Below, in pieces: positions 1 to 11,755 of a stretch of 64,000 nt of DNA. Position 1 is the stretch's first letter. Each line of letters opens with the position of its first letter. Origin of the DNA: Nageia nagi (lineage: Eukaryota; Pinophyta); assembly GCA_050084985.1 (NCBI GenBank), contig JBITNC010000001.1, positions 103,850,001-103,914,000 on the forward strand, given 5' to 3'. The notes under the pieces were generated by a model. It did not search any database. It was not told where the DNA came from and saw nothing but the letters and a program-made list of their open reading frames with translations. The translations under genes were made by a program, and so were the position numbers.

Positions 1-399
1 AGCATGGTAGTGGGATGGAAATATATAATAGGAAAATTTAATACTTATGAAAACAAAAGTAATAGTGGTACCTCATCCTTCTTGGCCAAGCAACAAGTAA
101 ATTTCCATAACCACTCCATTAATTACATTATCTTCTTCATCAAAGAAGATAAAATTTCTTAAATAAATTTATGAAAGAACTTTTGGCTTTACTTAAGTCA
201 TGAATTATGATTTATTAAGTTATATCCATAATGGAATAAATTATTTTCTTGAAAAATAGGGGACATGGGAGCTTGTGGAACCCCTACAAGAAAATAAGAT
301 TATTATGTTAAAGTAGGTATGAAATTTATAATGTAGAAAATAAGGTTATAATCAACATACAATTAGTGATTATAAAAAATATGCTCTTTTTGAAAGCTT

Positions 400-1480
400 T
401 AATACATGTAGAATTATTTTCACTTTGGTAGATTAATTCAAACAAAACATCTTTCAATTTTATGTTATATCAACAATTCTAAAATATTACTTGAATGAAG
501 AGATATTTGTATTGTAGCCATTAAGTTTTAGTTATGAAACACACAAAGATAATGTTTATTAGTTAAACAAAGCCTTGCATGGCCTCAAATAAGTGCTTAC
601 AACTTAGTATATTAAAATTTATGGATATTATTTTGATATATGACTTAAACATAAATAAAAATGAAAATACATAACACATCAAATCTACAAGTACTCATGA
701 AATACTCATTGTTTATTTATATATTGATAATTTGTCTATTCTAGTATTAGGAAAGTATTGATTCAAGAATTTGAACATGATATAATGAAATAATTCAAAA
801 TGATTGATTTGGGTATGATGCATTCTTTTATTGTTATAAACGTAAGAAAATTGAATGATGCTATTTTTATTTTACAAGAAATTATGGAGTTTATATACTT
901 GATAAATTTGGAATAAAAAATTACAAACATATTCATATACCTATGAATAATAATAAAAAATGGTCAAATATAATATAAGTAAAAAGATAGATATTTCAAT
1001 GTACAAAAACTTAGTTTCTAATCTTATGTAACTTACAAACACCAGACCTGACATTATGCATGTAGTAAGCTTGACTCTAATATATATTAGAGATCCAACT
1101 AACTAATAATTTTTAACTACTTAGATACATAGTTAGTGATTAAAAAGGTTGTATTGAAGATAGAAAAATACTCAATTATATATTTTCATCTTGCATTATC
1201 ATCTAATTTAATTATTATAACCAAAAGCATACTATATTGTAACTTCAACAATAGTAAGTTAAGCAATTTGGTTAAATAGAATTTTGGAAAATTTGAAATG
1301 TGAATATAATACAATGACTATTGTATATTGTTGTATAATATATAATTGTTTCTACAAAAAATGCTATTTTTCATATTTGTAGTGAACATATTGATATTAG
1401 ATATTATTTATTATGATTATTGCAAAAATAAGAAAAATTAAATTGAAGTTTTCTAAAAACTATGATCTATTACCTATCAT
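400..1480 (+). pseudogene. Ty1/Copia pol remnant (RT second half and RNase H)
   Basis: A decayed Copia polyprotein read on the + strand. Near 488 a frame reads NEEIFVLQPLSF, the Copia RT block after the LDVKSAFLNG motif, then LNKALHGLKQ near 565. Near 720 it reads LYIDNLSIL, the YVDD catalytic box with the second Asp changed to Asn. A piece like DMGLMHSF follows near 805. Near 1,370-1,410 SEHIDIRYY matches the RNase H end TKHIDIRYH. At least two frames are needed and stops are frequent, so it is dead. The 5' part (gag to early RT) would lie left of the window. I found no clear 3' LTR after 1,480. This is the RT/RNase H of a retrotransposon, not a host gene. Confidence 0.75.
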
Positions 1481-2320
1481 CTTTAATAAAATAATAAGGG
1501 TAAAAAATTTATTATTTATTACTACAATAAATATTAAAGGAACATAAGGTGAGAGTCTTAATTTTAGAATATTAACTATAGACGTTACCCACTGATAGAA
1601 AATGGTCCATCAAGTTCTCTTGGTTATTATTATTATATTTTTACTATTTATTGTATTAGAAGGATATAGAAAATGTATGTATAAGTATATAAAATTTTTA
1701 ATAAATGAAAATATATACTCTTTTGCAGTATTTCTAATGGGAATTTTCTAAATAGGAAACTAATCACCCCCTTGGTAACCTAACACTTCCCTTTGGTGTC
1801 TAATGTCTTAACACATCGATGAGAAATTTCATTTTCCTAATTCACTTTTTGAAGATCATATGACCATATTCATGAAGTTATTTGTTCATATTAGTTTGAT
1901 AAATATGAAAGCAAAGAGAAAATTTGGTTGCATATTTATGAACTTAATTTTTCATATTAGCTTCACAAAAATGCAAACATGAAAAATAATGGTCCATGAT
2001 TTGCAAATGTATTCAAAAAGACATATGAAGCTATGTTATTATATTAGCTTCAAAAATATACAAATATATATTTTTAAATTCAATTTCCTATTCATGAAGA
2101 TAATATGATTGATTAGCTTCAAAAATATGCAAACATGAAAAACCCTAAAACATATTTATAAAGTGAATATGAGATATTATCTTTGTGAATATAAAAAAAT
2201 AAAGTTAAAAAATGAGAGGAATATGTAGTAATCTAGTATGATATATTAAATTCACAAATCTAGAAACTAAAAATAAAAATAAAAAATCTTTACAATGCTC
2301 CCCATTTCACCACCTTGTAT
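1481..2320. other. Intergenic AT-rich DNA with a loosely repeated motif
   Basis: No coding trace seen. The motif TTAGCTTCAAAAATATGCAAA or a close variant recurs near 1,960, 2,043 and 2,113, so an old repeat may underlie 1,880-2,200. A related motif (GAAGCTAATAC with CTTTACAAATATG) occurs in the centre of the fold-back element near 32,440-32,580. The left part may include the lost 3' LTR of the Copia remnant before it; I cannot place it. Confidence 0.4.
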
Positions 2321-2338
2321 AATGAGAGGACACATGGA

Positions 2339-2960
2339 CTAATCACCATTAATACATTCATTTGAAACACAAAAAGGAACTTTGACTTGCTCATTTCCCT
2401 CCACTCCAAAACCATGACATAGAAGAGCTAAGGATAAGAAGACCAAAATTGCAACACATTCATTAGATTTGTTCAAGTAAATGTTCAAAACTTTATTTTT
2501 TATATTTACATGATTTACAGCCCATGAAATTGCATTCATACCATCCATGTTATCAAATAATATCTATTCCTTTTGTATTCTACAACATTTTTCATACATT
2601 TCTACGAAGGTAATCACAATAACAACATTCAATGAACACACATTTTTAACTACTCTTTGATATATTTCAATGCTTTATTTTATAGATCCCATGTTAAATC
2701 ATTCATAGGCATTCTACATTCTTTCCCATTTTGCATACATGTCCACAAGGGTAATTAAAATAACAAAATTTAATGAAAACCCATTTTTAACTACTCATTT
2801 ATAGATGGTTATATTATCTTATACAACTCCCATGTAAACTAATTTATGGGCCTCCTATATTCTTCAATATTTTGCATACATGTCTACCATGGTGTTCATA
2901 AGAATAAGATTAAATTAAAACCTATTTTCAACTATAAATCAACTCATTGATTCCCTTTTT
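2339..2960 (-). pseudogene. PPR-repeat protein pseudogene, - strand
   Basis: Read on the - strand this stretch gives several PPR-like pieces in shifting frames. Near 2,900-2,870 it reads MNTMVDMYAK, the standard PLS-class PPR phrase. Near 2,748-2,725 it reads VDMYAKW. At 2,548-2,515 it reads MDGMNAISWAV, the 'D.MP.R..VSW' junction. PPR proteins bind organelle RNA in plastids and mitochondria and aid editing, splicing or stability. Stops and frameshifts are frequent and no start, transit peptide or DYW tail is seen, so this is a remnant of perhaps four to six repeats. It lies just before the insertion point of Gypsy element C. Confidence 0.6.
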
Positions 2961-3027
2961 CCCATAGCTCGAAAATGTTTCCAAAAACAATTGTTGACAA
3001 CAAAGATTGGTAATTGTAGAATATGCA

Positions 3028-3147
3028 ATCTTTATCTTGGCATTTGAAATATTTGTTTTAACACTTTTAGAGATACCTAAAAATGATTTTATTTTTAGGT
3101 ATCTCTAAAACTGTTAAAACAAATATTTCAAATGCCAAGATAAAGAT
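3028..3147. repeat. 57-bp near-perfect inverted repeat (hairpin)
   Basis: Arms 3,028-3,084 and 3,091-3,147 are reverse complements with one mismatch that I can see and a 6-base loop (GATTTT). The right arm is the start of the 5' LTR of element C. It matches 10,340-10,376 joined to 19,676-19,690 in the split 3' LTR. The left arm is the same sequence turned round. The match to LTR sequence stops at the outer end of the left arm, so this is a local inverted duplication at the LTR edge, not a second LTR. Confidence 0.85.
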
Positions 3148-3741
3148 AGTATTACAATGCAATACCATGCAACCTATTAAATGTTATATTATTTACTATA
3201 GTTCATATTTTAAAGTATCTTTAATATAAACATGATTGTGTTATTTATAAGAGTTAGATATTTCATTGCAAGTTATAAATACAAGAGTTAGAGGTTGACA
3301 TCCCTATATGATCTCTCTAATAAGTGGTTTTTCCATACATCATACTTATGATGTATCTTGATGTAACCTATTAGAAGATTTATTTGTTCTACACTATTAC
3401 TACATGACATATTTTTCACATTATCTAAATCTACGATGCTCTAAAAGCTTAGCATCATTTGTTCCCTAGATTCAATACATCATTGACATTGTGCAAATCC
3501 ATGGTCTAGAGCTACAAATAAGAGAGATATCATCATTTGATTATGCATGATTCATCATCCCTATTAGAGTTTATCTCTAATTTGATCTAGTTCACCATAT
3601 TTACTTATCACATATTAATGATTATCATATCATAATTAGGTTCACACATTTCATTTATTTATCTGTATATTTGAATAGGTATCATCTTAGTAGATTTATA
3701 TTATGTTTATATATTTTTTTTTACATAATTTATTATCTATA
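3066..3741 (+). repeat. 5' LTR of element C
   Basis: Homologous along its length to the split 3' LTR. The expected start TG is TT here and the expected end CTACA is CTATA, which fits old C/G-to-T/A decay. The start lies inside the inverted repeat described at 3,028-3,147. No convincing primer-binding site could be read after it. Confidence 0.65.
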
Positions 3742-5150
3742 TCTTTGGTTAACCTAACTACTCTTATACAACTAGGTTTCCCTTTAGAGGATCCTTCTTC
3801 AAAATGATTCATGAATCCATTTTGTTTACTCTTCATACCTTTACCAAATATCATTAGGGTAGTAGCACATCAAAATAATAAAACTAGAGTTTATTTTGCA
3901 TTTATATTGAATACATTATTTCTTAATGAGCATCCAAAAATTTCTAAATGGAAGGTTCATTTCAATAAAATTAGGAACACTAGGATCAACCTTGATATAC
4001 ATCATGAGATCTTTGAAACTCATTCAAATGATTGAATAGATACTGATGAAGAGGAATATAAATATATTAATTATAGTTGTCGAATGAATATTATTCACTA
4101 AACCCCTAATAAATTTAACATGGATTTTTTGATGAGGATTTTGAAAGTGTAAATCAAGAAAGCTTTGCTAATACCTCTCATAATGGATCTGATGCTAATG
4201 AACTTGATGTTATTTCGATAATATTACATCGATAAAATAATTAATGGCTCATACTGATAGAATGGAATATTTTATTACTAACAATGATAAAAATATTATA
4301 AATATTTTAACAAAATATGAGCTATTAGAATCAAAACCAAGCACTCTTCTCTCATATGATTTGTTATTTCATCATGAAAATATAGAATCATAAAAAAGAA
4401 GGAACCTCAATAGTAAAATAGAGGACATCCATGATGTGCCTACTTGCTCACACAATACACATGCTATTGAGGTAGAATCTTGAGCTAATTTAGAAATGGG
4501 ATTAGATGAAGATCATTCTAAAAAAAGAAGATAACACTCAACAAAACTAGGTACATACCAATGAAAAACAAAAATCAAGTATGCTTAATAAATGTAAGGC
4601 TATAGCAACTAAATTTCTAAACACTAAAAATATGCATGATCAAATTAATGCTCTAATAAATCATGCTTAGGAAAAGAAAGCTATTTGGAAACAAGAGGAA
4701 TATGAAATTAAAATTGATATGCTAGTATAGGCATAATAGTTAGATGATTTCTAAAAAGGAACTAATGATCAACAATTTGATTTCATATATTACCTATTAG
4801 AAAAAAATAGAAGAACAACAAATTAGTAGAATTGGACCATTCTTAAAACTCAAAGAAGTATAACTAAATAAATTCAATGGTATCCCTACCCAAAAACCTT
4901 CAAATCCCTCATAACCTTCAAGCCCTTCACATCCTATGAACCCTTCTCAACCCCCTCCACCACCCTTAATAAGTAACTAATCTATAAATTAAAACCAACC
5001 AATGAATACACCTTTACCTCAATAAGCAAATGCACAACCCCAAAATACATAAATGACTCCTATGCCTCTACCAAACATTCAAAAATAATTAGAGGAATGA
5101 ATAGAAAAATTAGAATAAGAAAAATATAATAATGATGATGAAGATTTATT
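3742..5150 (+). other. Leader and degraded N-terminal gag zone of element C
   Basis: Follows the 5' LTR. A 74-codon frame at 3,811-4,035 has no recognisable similarity. From about 4,240 short frames suggest an old coding region (for example TKYELLESKPSTLLSYDL near 4,310), but stops are dense. A proline-rich stretch sits at 4,890-5,070, common in Gag linkers. I cannot name a domain here. Confidence 0.4.
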
Positions 5151-6030
5151 ATTTTTATTAAAACATCATTTGAGTGATAGAATTATTTCTTGAATTTATA
5201 TTGGTAAAAAAAGCATCAAGTGTACAAAATCTAGTGGTTTTCAAGATCCAAAAATGTGTGGTAGAAAATTTAGAGAGGAAGCTATTGAATTTTTAATGAT
5301 CATGATATGCTTGCAAAATTGTTCTCAAGTAGCTTAAAAGATGATGCATTAAAATGGTACTTTTCCATTCTTGAAAAAAGCATTGATAAATATGAAGTTT
5401 TATTTTGTAATTCATTGTTAATTTCAAGTATAATATTTAAGATAGGACTAAATTTAAAGATTTGTACAATGTTAAAACAAATACAAGGATAATCATTGAT
5501 TGATTTTGTAATAATATAGAAAAAGATTTCTAATAAAGTTATTGCTAATGAACAAAATTTAAAAGATACTTTTGCAAATGCTTTATTGCTAATATTAAAA
5601 TTAGAGGTGCAAGATCATGATGATATATATTTGGGTAAAATGATTGAAAAATTATTTTGAGAGGAATATTTTATCTTGCAAAATTACAAATAATCTCAAA
5701 ATAATAATAGCCCAAAGGTAATAATTTTAACATCACCAACACAAGTGGTAGAAGTGGTAAGTATAGGTAAGAGATCTTGTTACAATAAAAGAAGATACAT
5801 GAAGCTAACAAAAAGTGTTGATAAAATATTAAATATAATATTAGATAAATATCTCATTAAGCTTTCAATAATTGATAAATATCATTTCCCACATAGTGTT
5901 CTTGGAAACTATAGATTTTAAGAATTTTGTAATTATCGTAGAACATTAGGACACTTAACCAAAAACTTTAGGGATTAAAGAAACATTATATAAGACTTAA
6001 ATATAAAAGAGTAATTAGAATTTATGATAC
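5150..6030 (+). pseudogene. Tat-type Gypsy gag pseudogene of element C
   Basis: At 5,307-5,492 the frame reads MLAKLFSSSLKDDALKWYFS, which fits the Gag capsid motif (F..SL...AL.WY..L). A following Gag-like segment reads NLKDTFANALLLIL near 5,560. Near 5,800-5,870 LTKSVDKILNIILDKYLIKL, and near 5,925-5,990 FCNYRRTLGHLTKNF then RNIIQDLNIKE, match the Tat-lineage zinc knuckle, where C.YHR..GH.T..C..LK..IQDLI is usual. Here the second knuckle positions are lost (YR for YH, F for C). Gag packages the element RNA. At least three frame changes and many TAG/TAA codons make it non-functional. No protease frame follows. Confidence 0.7.
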
Positions 6031-6830
6031 ACTAGATAATAGTCATCTTAGCATATTTAGAGATCCATTATCAAGGCCAATAAAATAACCCAAAGGATGC
6101 ATTGGAATGGTATGTACATCAAACTATTTTCAATACTATTTTACTACTACAAGCATGCCATATCGCTATAAATAGTCATAACCAAAAACTCAATGAACTC
6201 TATCAAAAAATGGTGATATGAAATTTCAAAAAAAAGGAGCATAAATGCAAGGTATAGTTCATCACACATCATTGGTATTGTAATTTCAATAGTAAAGCCA
6301 CTCCAATGTTTGTACTTGCATCATCCAAATGTAAGTGGATCCCAAGACCATGTAGGTATGCCATATTATTAGTTAATTTATAAAAATAAAAATTATTTAT
6401 GTACCATAGTGTATTTTTATCATTTTCTTATTTTATGTTTTCTTGAATTCTTTTATTTTTATGTCTATACCATTTTGTTTCTGGGTAATTTTCCTTCATG
6501 TATTGATATATTTTTATGAAAACATTACAAAACTCATCGATGTAGGCACCATATTCCTCTAGGTAGGATGTCTATGTCATGTGTTCCATAAAAAGGAGAA
6601 AATAAAAGAATTTTTTATTATTATGTCATTTTGCAATTTGTTTGTTCAATATACTTTTTAAATTTCTTATGGTTAAGTGTATGAATTAAAATTGTGTGGT
6701 ATATGGCAAAATTTTGCATACACTAAAATTGTATTTAGTATTTTCATTATTAATGCTTCATTTTGCTAAAAATAAAGAAACCACACAATAATAAATAAAA
6801 TCAAAATATCCATATATTTCCCCACCCTCT
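6031..6830. other. Non-coding linker inside element C
   Basis: After the gag remnant I see no protease, RT or integrase motif in any frame. The stretch is AT-rich and probably marks where pol was lost or never present. Confidence 0.45.
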
Positions 6831-6834
6831 ACCC

Positions 6835-9160
6835 TATGGCTCTTTTGAGTTGCACTATCTAGTAAAATCCCTAAAGAACTAGTAATCATGCTACCCATAA
6901 TACCATGGGATACTAGAAGTGCATTTAACTTCATGTGCTTCTCATATAGGTCCTTGACATATTATTGTAACATTTAGTTTGCCTCAAGCTACTTGGACAT
7001 GAATGCTCAATACTCATTTGGTTGTGGTATAGTAACCATCTCTTGCAAATGTTTGTTATCCTATTGAAGGAAAATAATCTAAGCCTCCCATTCAATTGAA
7101 GTGTTCCTTCTTATAGCAAGCTCAACCTCCATAGGTCTCAAACTCTCCACTTTAGCCTTTAATTATTGAAGTGTTGAAACCTCAATTGCTAGTGTTACTA
7201 TCTTGGTTGTAGCATCATATGAAAAATAAATAAAGTATTAATGCTAGTAATATTAAAATAAATTAACAAGGCTAATTTAAAAAACTTAAAATGCATACTT
7301 GTAGAAACAAATGGAATGGATTCTATAAGAAAATCTATCTCAATTGATTAAGAACCTAAAGTTGGAGGTATTTTAGGAGGTGACTCATATACTGACATCT
7401 CTACATCTTCATCATCCTCATCAAATTATTCTTGGATCTCTACCTTCATATTCTCATCATTTGTATTAGCAATACTAAGGGAGGCAAGCCTAATACCTTC
7501 CCACCATTCCTCATACCTTGGTACAACACTAGGAGAAAAGGATACATATGCTATACCATCCTCCTTAATGGGTTCTTGTGAGATGTTTACCAAACCAAGC
7601 ATTAACATTGCACTATTAAGAGCATTCACCTCATGCTTTTATTGAAGGTTATAAACCATTCCTACAAGAATATCATGAGTTAACCAAAACTATCATAAAA
7701 CCCATCCTGTATAGTATGGTTTCACCCCATGGCATCGAGTATATAGAAAATAATGTTGCCTAAACCAAGTAGTCTAATGTATTTCCTCCTCCCATACATA
7801 TTCTTGGTATGCTATCCAAATAATATCTTCAGGATGAAGTCTATCAACCTCTCTCCTTTGTGCCTCAACATCACATGGTACCTATAAGTAACTATGAATA
7901 GATAGCCAATAGTACATAGTTGGGTATGTGGCATCACTTTGCTCTATGGCTAATACAATAGGTATAAACACATAAATGTGCTCATATGCCCAAACATGAA
8001 GTAAACTAGCATGAACCATGGTGATAATCTATGGTTACAACATCATGCAAATCCTTATATAACCAAGATAGCATACATGGCCCCCATGCATACATAGTAC
8101 CTATCATGTATATGTTGTAAACTATATAAATCAAAATTAGAGAAAAAATAAAGTTATTAGTGTTTGGGCATAGGAATTTAGCTATAATAGATGCCATGAG
8201 TAGCCAAAGATCCTTATTACTCTGATCAACTTGGTAGGTTGAATGTAAATATGTTGCCCTATGATCCCAATCATGATCCTCATTCCCTATCAATCATAAA
8301 TATAACTACTCCATTTCCTTTTTAATCTTTTTAGAGGCATGAGATATAATCCTACCCCAAATGGGAATATGCCAAATCCTATATGCATAAAAAAGAGTGG
8401 CTAACATGTCACTAGTAGGGAGGTGAAATGTATTCAAATCTAAATCCCACCATTCAACCGAAGCTGTCAGCATAGGAAAATTGATTTACACATGCCTAGC
8501 TATATCTAAATAATATAAAATATTAGCCTCTAACATTTCATTATGCTAGTTTGCTCTAGGCCAAGATTGTTATTTCTCAAGCGCATCGAGCTTCATGGGA
8601 TCCTCCTTTATCAAATGCTTATGGTCCTGCTATAAAATAATAAATTGAGTTAAAAAGCTAAAGACTAAATACATAAACTTATAAAATATCAAATTTTAAG
8701 GGTAAATAAATCATATAAACATAAAAAATTAATTCCCTATTTCAATCATTGACACAACTCAATCTTTACTAAACACAGCTAGAAACTAGGGTTTTTTTGA
8801 CCTAATTTTTTTGAAACTCATGTGTCTGGAAAATATACATGCAAAAATAACCACAAAGGAAGTAAAAATTATTTAAATAAAGTAAAACCTAATTTACAAA
8901 AAATGGTAATAACAAATATCTGCTTCTTTGATCTCTACTTAATTTAAAATATGAAAATGTTAAAGACCTCATGCCTAAGCTAGATTAAAAAAAAATAGTA
9001 AGGTTATAAAATGGTAAAAATGTAAACGCTAAAAGGAAATATAAATAAGTGTTGACTCACCATATGATAAAATGGGAGACTCTATTGATACTCTACCACA
9101 TGGCCCCATCTACAAACCAAAGGCCTCTCAATTTATTGCTAATTAGCTATTTCAGCATAA
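6835..9160 (-). pseudogene. Antisense plant mobile domain (PMD / MAIN-like) gene, intron-containing, broken
   Basis: On the - strand, opposite to element C, the PMD family blocks appear in order. Near 9,110-9,060 a first exon reads WGHVVEY then LPFYHMV and ends at a GTGAGT donor. A TATAGCAG acceptor near 8,633 opens the next exon, DHKHLIKEDPMKLDALEK. Near 8,475-8,405 comes VEWWDLDLNTFHLP, the 'RW..ETHTFHLP' block. At 8,293-8,006 are IIAKFLCPNTNN and TMYAWGPCMLSWLYKDL, the 'YAWG.A.LA.LY..L' block. Near 7,995-7,960 is LLHVWAYEHI, and near 7,815 EDIIWIAYQEY. At 7,200-6,840 a heptad-rich stretch looks like a coiled coil, possibly after another intron at about 7,300-7,205. PMD proteins such as MAIN/MAIL1 act in silencing and genome stability, and PMDs also travel on transposons. 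Several stops, many at Gln codons, show it is broken. Confidence 0.72.
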
Positions 9161-10277
9161 CCAATAAAAGACAAAGTCAAAGTGGAAGTTAGAGATCCCA
9201 TGTAACAAATTAGAAGTAAGAGATTTAGACAAGTAGAAGACAAGTTAAAGGAGGTGGTTCAAGAAAATATAGATAGCTCCTCCAAATCAATGAATCACAA
9301 TAGAAGTGAAAAAGATAGGTTAAAATGTATGTTTTAACACTTTTACAACCCCAAACCCTAAGTATGCACCCTTTTTAATTTCTTTGAAATGATGGACAAA
9401 AATAGCAATTTTTATGGTTATTCAAGTAGAATAATATATTATCAATATGAAAAGTTCTTTTTGAAAAGTTAATTTGATAAAAATAATAATGTCCACACCC
9501 TAATTTTAAATGTATTTTTAATACAAGGGGATAATCTATTATCTTGTTAAAAGGGCTTTTGAAAATGCCATTATTTCACAAATATACCTTAAAATGATGA
9601 AAATGATCTAGATTAAGAAAGAAAGTTTTGATGATTAAATGAAAATCAATGTGTCCATGTTATGCTATGTGATTGAATTTAGGAATTACGCACCATTAAA
9701 AATTCATTATTTCCTAAACATAGGCTAGTACATATCTAAATATGGGGCATACAAAAATTATAGCTCATACATTTTTCAAGTGAATATGTTTCAATACATA
9801 TGATAATAACAATGTTTCAAAATTTTAATCCATGGAAAACCATGAGCATAATAAATTCTAAATTACAAGTAAATATGAAAAAAAAGGAATGAAAAGCTAA
9901 ACAATTGTAGACTATGTGTTGCAATAACATTAGCTTGCAAAGTAATATTATATTAATTTCATCCTTGCTTCTTTTACTTTAAATATCATTATCATTGATG
10001 TGATCTATGTGGATATTATATATTTTGTTTCCATAGATTATCCTAGAGATTAGGACATCCACAGTACCTAAAAGTTACTTTGTATATAGGATATCATTTT
10101 ATTTGATCAACCCATTGAAGCAAGAGGCAAGTGGCAATTCTAGACCAAAAGGGGGGAAATGAGATATCATACTCAACATATGAATCATAAAAATGGAACC
10201 TTGCTTTGACTTTGAAATTTTTTTACTTCTCTAAATTTCTTTAGATTATGCAATTTAAATGCTTTTCATTTCATATC
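9161..10277. other. 3' non-coding part of element C
   Basis: About 1.1 kb between the antisense gene and the polypurine tract. No coding trace seen. If the PMD gene was transcribed its promoter should lie here on the - strand, but I cannot identify one. Confidence 0.4.
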
Positions 10278-10292
10278 CAAAGAGGGGAAAAA
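10278..10292 (+). other. Polypurine tract of element C
   Basis: CAAAGAGGGGAAAAA lies directly before TGTAGACACC, the start of the 3' LTR. Such a tract primes second-strand DNA synthesis during reverse transcription. Confidence 0.75.
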
Positions 10293-10376
10293 TGTAGACA
10301 CCTAAAACTAATTTAGTATTTATTTAATAAATCATATTTTAGATATATCTAAAAGTGTTTAAAGAAATATTATAAA
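10293..10376 (+). repeat. 3' LTR of element C, first part
   Basis: First 84 bp of the 3' LTR, starting TGTAGACACC. It is cut by Copia element 1. The last five bases, ATAAA, are the target duplication, repeated at 19,676-19,680. Confidence 0.75.
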
Positions 10377-10866
10377 TGTTAGAATTTGTAATGAAATATT
10401 GTGAATATCTAAACTCCTTGTAAATTCAATTAATCACTTAAAGGATATGTAGATACCTTAAGGGATTAATTGAATTCTTTATTATGTGAACTTTGACCTT
10501 ACCATGTGGTTAGTTGGTAGGTTAAAGTTAGGTCATACATTTATTGTAACCCTAACCTTACCCTTGGGTTAAATGGAGGTTAGGGAGGTGCTCTCATGCT
10601 ATAAATAGAGGGCCTCTCCTCTTGTAACATAACTAAGTTTTTGGAGTAAGATTACTCTACTAGTTTGTGTAGGAGAGAAAGAGAATTGTTGTAAGAGGGT
10701 GCATAGATTGAAAATTGAGAACTAGTTGTGGATGTACTCCCAAGGAGGGAGGAACCACATTATATTTGTGTTATCTTGTGTGAATGGTGTTATTAACTTG
10801 TAGAAGTTGAATGATTGAGTTTCCTAGTCTTGGACCTTGAGGATTAGTCTAGATCTAATTCCTTCA
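10377..10866 (+). repeat. 5' LTR of Copia element 1
   Basis: 490 bp, TG...CA ends. A TATA box (TATAAATA, 10,600-10,607) sits in CTATAAATAGAGGGCC and would drive element RNA. It is nearly identical to the 3' LTR. Confidence 0.95.
10600..10607 (+). promoter_or_regulatory. TATA box of the 5' LTR, Copia element 1
   Basis: TATAAATA at about position 224 of the LTR. The same box is kept in the 3' LTR (19,401-19,408) and in the LTRs of the non-autonomous relative (40,473 and 45,075). Confidence 0.75.
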
Positions 10867-10868
10867 AT

Positions 10869-10881
10869 TGGTATCTAGAGC
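10869..10881 (+). other. Primer-binding site of Copia element 1
   Basis: TGGTATCTAGAGC, two bases after the LTR. It matches the initiator-tRNA-Met site TGGTATCAGAGC except for one extra base (T before AGAGC). The non-autonomous relative keeps the perfect form at 40,749. Confidence 0.8.
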
Positions 10882-11445
10882 TTGGTGTGGAAGCTCTTCT
10901 TCAACATCTTGAAGACCTTCATTCCTCATCTTACACCCCATTGGTGAGGTAAAATTAAGAGAAGGTATAAATTTTCTCCTCATTTGGTTATCTTATGGAT
11001 TATTGCATTAGATACTAACATATTTTATGAGATATTGGACCTTATTTTTTGCAAAATATGATCAAAATGGCAATAATATGTTATAGTTAAACTTGATTTG
11101 TTCTTATGACACTAACACATTTTGAACTATATGTTAACCTTTTTTGTTATTTACAAAATATGGGTAATTTTTTTTACTATCCTCTAGTAAACATGTTAAT
11201 TTAAGAGGTTAGTATATAGAAATAACATATTGTAAGCCATTTACTAAAAAGGGTGTATTTTCTTTAATATATATATGATGAGAGCAATACAAAATGATTT
11301 TACAATTATTTTTTTTTGCAAATAGGCTTTTTTTAATTACATATCTCATAATAGCTATTTCATAGCTTAAAAAGGGGGAAAGATATTTAAAAACAATCAA
11401 ATAAGGAGATTTTTTTTTGGTACAATATATTTAATCAAATATTTT
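10882..11445 (+). other. Leader of Copia element 1, first part
   Basis: AT-rich and non-coding. Because a good splice acceptor (TTACTTTTGTAG, near 14,344) lies just before the gag ATG, much of the 3.4-kb leader could be an intron. That is an inference. Confidence 0.4.
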
Positions 11446-11570
11446 TTAAATCAAAATTACTTTGATGAGCTTTTTTTTGGGGATTTGCCATTGGCCAACC
11501 CTCTTCGAGCTCATGGATGAACTCCGTGACCACCCTCTACTCTGCTTGCTTGCATGTGAGCATTGGCTGC

Positions 11571-11660
11571 ACCTATGCATAAGATGGATACATTGAAAGG
11601 GTCTATGAATTGTTTGATAGAATGCCTTGCCCTTGGCTCCACACTCTCCCAATGATGTTC
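11571..11660 (+). pseudogene. Captured PPR gene fragment (first piece)
   Basis: Reads TYA, a TAA stop, then DGYIERVYELFDRMP, matching the PPR phrase 'AYA..G.IE.A.ELFD.MP'. Upstream in the same frame is MDELRDHPLYSACLH, whose origin I cannot assign. It lies inside the leader of Copia element 1, in sense orientation with a richer GC content than the flanks. It was presumably picked up from a host PPR gene. A single repeat has no function by itself. Confidence 0.6.
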
Positions 11661-11755
11661 ATTCTAGGATCAGTGCCCTTGTACCATTGCTCTTCCCTGA
11701 ATGATTGGATGACCCTATTAGAGTAGTAAGCGGAAGGTAGGCTAAGGGATCCAAC

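Noticed and set aside
6031-10277. Hidden pol in element C
   Set aside because: Searched for YxDD, DSG, HHCC/DDE and RNase H blocks on both strands; only PMD motifs on the - strand were found.
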